DNA of 64,000 nt from Flavobacteriaceae bacterium (GTDB lineage: Bacteria > Bacteroidota > Bacteroidia > Flavobacteriales > Flavobacteriaceae). Under the pieces are notes generated by a model. That model made no database searches, was not told the origin of the DNA, and saw nothing but the letters and a program-made list of their open reading frames with translations. The stretch spans positions 1-64,000 of the forward strand of contig PACX01000005.1 of the NCBI GenBank assembly GCA_002702895.1, read 5' to 3'. Made by a program: the position numbers and the translations under genes. Shown here piece after piece: positions 62,823 to 64,000 of this stretch. The first letter of the stretch is position 1. Each line of letters begins with the position of its first letter.

Positions 62823-63728
62823 ATGATAATTAGTAAAAAAACTCCTCAACAAAAAAGAATTGATCTTAGATCAGCTCTTAAATCTGGAAAACTTTTAGAA
62901 TTTCCAGGCGCATACAATCCAATGGTAGCTATGTTGATCGAAAAATATGGTTATGATGGAGTTTATTGCTCAGGGGCAGTAATGGCAAACTCTTTAGGCT
63001 TGGCAGATATTGGATTAACAACATTGACTGAAGTAACTCAATTCGCAGGAAATGTAGCTAAAGTTACTTCTTTACCAACTATAATGGATGTGGATACTGG
63101 TTTTGGGGAAGTTATGAATGTTGTCAGAACCATTCAAGAAGTTGAGAATATTGGAGTTGTTGGTTGTCACTTAGAAGATCAGGTCAATCCGAAAAGATGT
63201 GGTCATTTAGATGGTGTTCAACTTGTAAGTAGAGATGAAATGGTTATTAAATTAAAAGCCGCAGTAGATTCAAGAAATGATGACAACTTTTTGGTAATTG
63301 CAAGAACAGATTCAAGAGGATTAGAAGGTTTTGATGCAGCAGTTGATAGAGCTAAAGCCTATGTTGATGCAGGAGCAGACATGATTTTTCCCGAAGCCAT
63401 GAAAACTGAAAAGGAATTTGAAGCTTTTAGAAAAGCAGTAAATGTTCCTTTATTAGCTAATATGACAGAATTTGGAAAATCAAAATTATTAACTAGAAAA
63501 GAATTAGAAAATCAAGGCTATAATTTGGTGATTTACCCTGTTACAACCCAAAGGTTAGCTATGTATGGTGTGGAAAAAGGACTTAAATCAATTAAAGAAA
63601 ATGGAAGTGTAAATGCTGTTCTAGAAATCATGCAAACTAGATCAAGGTTATATGAAATATTAAACTATCCTTCATATAATAAATTTGATGATAACTTGTA
63701 TAATTTTAAATTAAATATCAAAGATTAA
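62823..63728 (+). CDS. prpB: Methylisocitrate lyase-like protein (isocitrate lyase/PEP mutase superfamily)
   Basis: A 301-residue TIM-barrel lyase. The metal-binding Asp residues are in MDVDTGFG (D89, D91), and the catalytic loop is K124-R-C126-G-H128 (the KKCGH motif of isocitrate and methylisocitrate lyases). IARTDSR and MIFPEAM are also typical. Its neighbour downstream starts like a methylcitrate synthase, which favours methylisocitrate lyase of the propionate (2-methylcitrate) cycle over other superfamily members such as oxaloacetate decarboxylase. Confidence 0.9.
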   Translation: MIISKKTPQQKRIDLRSALKSGKLLEFPGAYNPMVAMLIEKYGYDGVYCSGAVMANSLGLADIGLTTLTEVTQFAGNVAKVTSLPTIMDVDTGFGEVMNVVRTIQEVENIGVVGCHLEDQVNPKRCGHLDGVQLVSRDEMVIKLKAAVDSRNDDNFLVIARTDSRGLEGFDAAVDRAKAYVDAGADMIFPEAMKTEKEFEAFRKAVNVPLLANMTEFGKSKLLTRKELENQGYNLVIYPVTTQRLAMYGVEKGLKSIKENGSVNAVLEIMQTRSRLYEILNYPSYNKFDDNLYNFKLNIKD

Positions 63729-63858
63729 ATTTAATACTAAGGTCAATACAGAATCATTCGTTTTAAGATTGATTGAATGGTTTATTCCATTATTATAAAA
63801 AGTTTAAAAAATATTCTTTTTAAAATATTTTAACTTAAGTAAAATTAAAACCTTACAC

Positions 63859-64000
63859 ATGGCAGAGAATATTAAAGTTCCAAAGGGTTTAGCAGGAGTT
63901 ATAACTGATGATACTTCTATTTCAAAAGTAATGCCTGAATCGAATTCATTAACATACAGAGGCTATGCTGTACAAGACTTATGCGAAAAATGTACCTTTG
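63859..64000 (+). CDS. prpC: Citrate/2-methylcitrate synthase, N-terminal part (runs off window)
   Basis: Only the first 47 residues are visible, from ATG 63859 after a 130-base spacer. KGLAGVITDDTSISKVMPESNSLTYRGYAVQDL is the usual start of citrate synthases of the methylcitrate-synthase subtype. Placed after prpB, it is most likely PrpC, which condenses propionyl-CoA with oxaloacetate. The rest of the gene and PrpD would be expected beyond the edge. Confidence 0.85.
   Translation, partial: MAENIKVPKGLAGVITDDTSISKVMPESNSLTYRGYAVQDLCEKCTF

Noticed and set aside
1-64000. CRISPR arrays, insertion sequences, prophage or toxin-antitoxin loci
   Set aside because: Read through in full, no regularly spaced repeats, transposase, integrase, phage structural gene or typical toxin-antitoxin pair was recognised.

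Overview
The window looks like a compact, AT-rich (roughly 30 % G+C by eye) chromosome segment of a marine Bacteroidota bacterium of the Flavobacteriia type. Evidence: a SusC/SusD pair, a Bacteroidota-style LptD next to an Amidase_3 protein and an MlaD-like MCE protein, BshA (bacillithiol), the short AMP nucleosidase, many lipoproteins with an S-C lipobox close to the N-terminus, AGA as the main Arg codon, few Shine-Dalgarno sequences, and a promoter-like TAnnTTTG box. Genes are tightly packed and several convergent pairs overlap by a few bases. I see no CRISPR array, IS element, prophage or rRNA operon. There is one tRNA (Ser-GCT).

Layout. 1-153 is the 3' end of a gene with clearly higher G+C, followed by a gap and tRNA-Ser. 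0.5-3.3 kb (minus): PerM-like transporter, RsmE, TsaD. 3.4-7.7 kb: TamB. 7.8-10.7 kb: PfkA, GAPDH and a GlcNAc-kinase-like protein. 10.7-13.7 kb (minus): RidA and LptD, the latter split by a one-base frameshift. 13.8-19.0 kb: amidase, MCE protein, a membrane Fe-S/CCG redox module with a HAD-like gene between its parts, and a conserved hypothetical. 19.1-23.1 kb: GH3-serine hydrolase fusion and BshA. 23.1-27.8 kb: Dabb lipoprotein, esterase, penicillin acylase, DgkA, steroid-reductase-like membrane protein. 27.8-32.3 kb: an orphan susCD operon with a clear terminator. 32.4-44.4 kb: mixed small genes (DUF488, hydrolases, EamA exporter, aquaporin, cold-shock protein, methyltransferase, TPR lipoprotein, SCO1, gamma-glutamylcyclotransferase-like, M81 peptidase). 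44.5-48.0 kb: an oxoprolinase operon (pxpA, pxpB, pxpC plus an Nramp-like transporter). 48.0-55.6 kb: nuclease, Smr, AMP nucleosidase, InlB-repeat lipoprotein, thioesterase, CBS protein, a serine hydrolase split at a poly-A tract, MFS transporter. 56.0-59.5 kb: M28 peptidase and an ABC exporter-like module with a His/Asp-rich loop. 59.6-62.6 kb: FucP-type permease and UxaA-type dehydratase, divergent from PrpB and the start of PrpC, which runs off the window.

Themes. Cell-envelope biogenesis and wall turnover recur (LptD, TamB, amidase, MlaD, NagZ-like GH3, GlcNAc kinase). Scavenging is also prominent (susCD, peptidases, acylase, oxoproline, hexuronate, propionate). The items I consider most worth follow-up are the oxoprolinase operon with an Nramp-like carrier that has lost its metal-binding motifs, the three-gene ABC module with a metal-binding-like loop, the two single-base frameshifts, the TamB gene without a standard start codon, and the composition step at the 3' end of tRNA-Ser.
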